This document shows positions 63,776 through 64,000 of a DNA stretch of 64,000 nt, piece after piece. A model generated the notes under the pieces. That model was not told the DNA's origin. It ran no database searches and worked only from the letters and a program-made list of their open reading frames with translations. Both the position numbers and the translations under genes were made by a program. Each line of letters begins with the position of its first letter. Within the stretch, counting starts at the first letter, position 1. Source of the DNA: Strigamia acuminata (taxonomy: Eukaryota; Arthropoda; Chilopoda; Geophilomorpha; Linotaeniidae); the NCBI GenBank assembly GCA_949358305.1, contig OX442321.1:1426001-1490000 (forward strand), read 5' to 3'.

Positions 63776-64000
63776 ATCAAAATATTTATATTATCTCCAT
63801 AAATTACTCAACCACTCTTTGTGACATCATCTCCAGCCAATCCCACACCCATCCACTTAATTATCTATTATTAAACAAGCTTTCACGCACTCAACCAAGA
63901 TTCCCAACCATTTCAAAACCATAATTACAAACGATTACACCCTATTAGATCCAACTGCATCCAAAACCAATTTGCCTAACTTTAATCCACCGTAAACCCA

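Overview
This is a eukaryotic, animal-type window. It is AT-rich, with genes split into short exons, crowded with small transposon relatives, and holds no bacterial operon. The only gene I can reconstruct is a cyclic-nucleotide phosphodiesterase of the PDE5/PDE11 group on the minus strand. Its 18 recognised coding exons run from about 61.4 kb down to a stop codon at 33.2 kb. With GT..AG junctions they join in one frame to 682 residues: a GAF-A domain, a GAF-B domain and a complete HD-type catalytic domain with all expected metal ligands. Exons upstream of GAF-A were not recognised and probably lie beyond 61.4 kb or outside the window. The GAF-bearing PDE5/11 enzyme, the density of MITEs and the 5S-derived SINEs suggest an invertebrate, possibly a marine deuterostome such as a tunicate. 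The sequence alone does not settle the species.

The left half (1-33 kb) has no gene I can support. It holds MITEs (short non-autonomous DNA transposons with inverted ends), a 5S-rRNA-derived SINE, shards of 5S and 18S rRNA, two CpG-rich patches (14.1-14.7 kb and 30.6-31.4 kb), and long A-rich and T-rich minisatellites on either side of the second patch.

The right half (33-64 kb) is the phosphodiesterase gene. Its introns are filled by the same families. They include nested insertions whose order can be read from target-site duplications, a 5.8S rRNA shard, and minisatellites that sit inside MITEs or close to exons. Introns range from tens of bases to 10.8 kb (39877-50724).

The mobile elements fall into recurring families, labelled here by letter. 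F1-F4 have TACTCTN ends, TA targets and a shared core with different inverted ends. Q, R and S are long-TIR elements. P carries the AAGTCTA ends. T and a second element use TTA targets (Harbinger-like). V and W have TTAA-CCCTC ends (piggyBac-like). U has iterated GGCGCTTATTC-type units. There are also hAT-like elements with 8-bp duplications, Tc1-like and pogo-like MITEs, and one MULE-like MITE with a 9-bp duplication. Insertion histories can be read in at least six places, some with an empty site elsewhere in the same window. No autonomous transposase was recognised.
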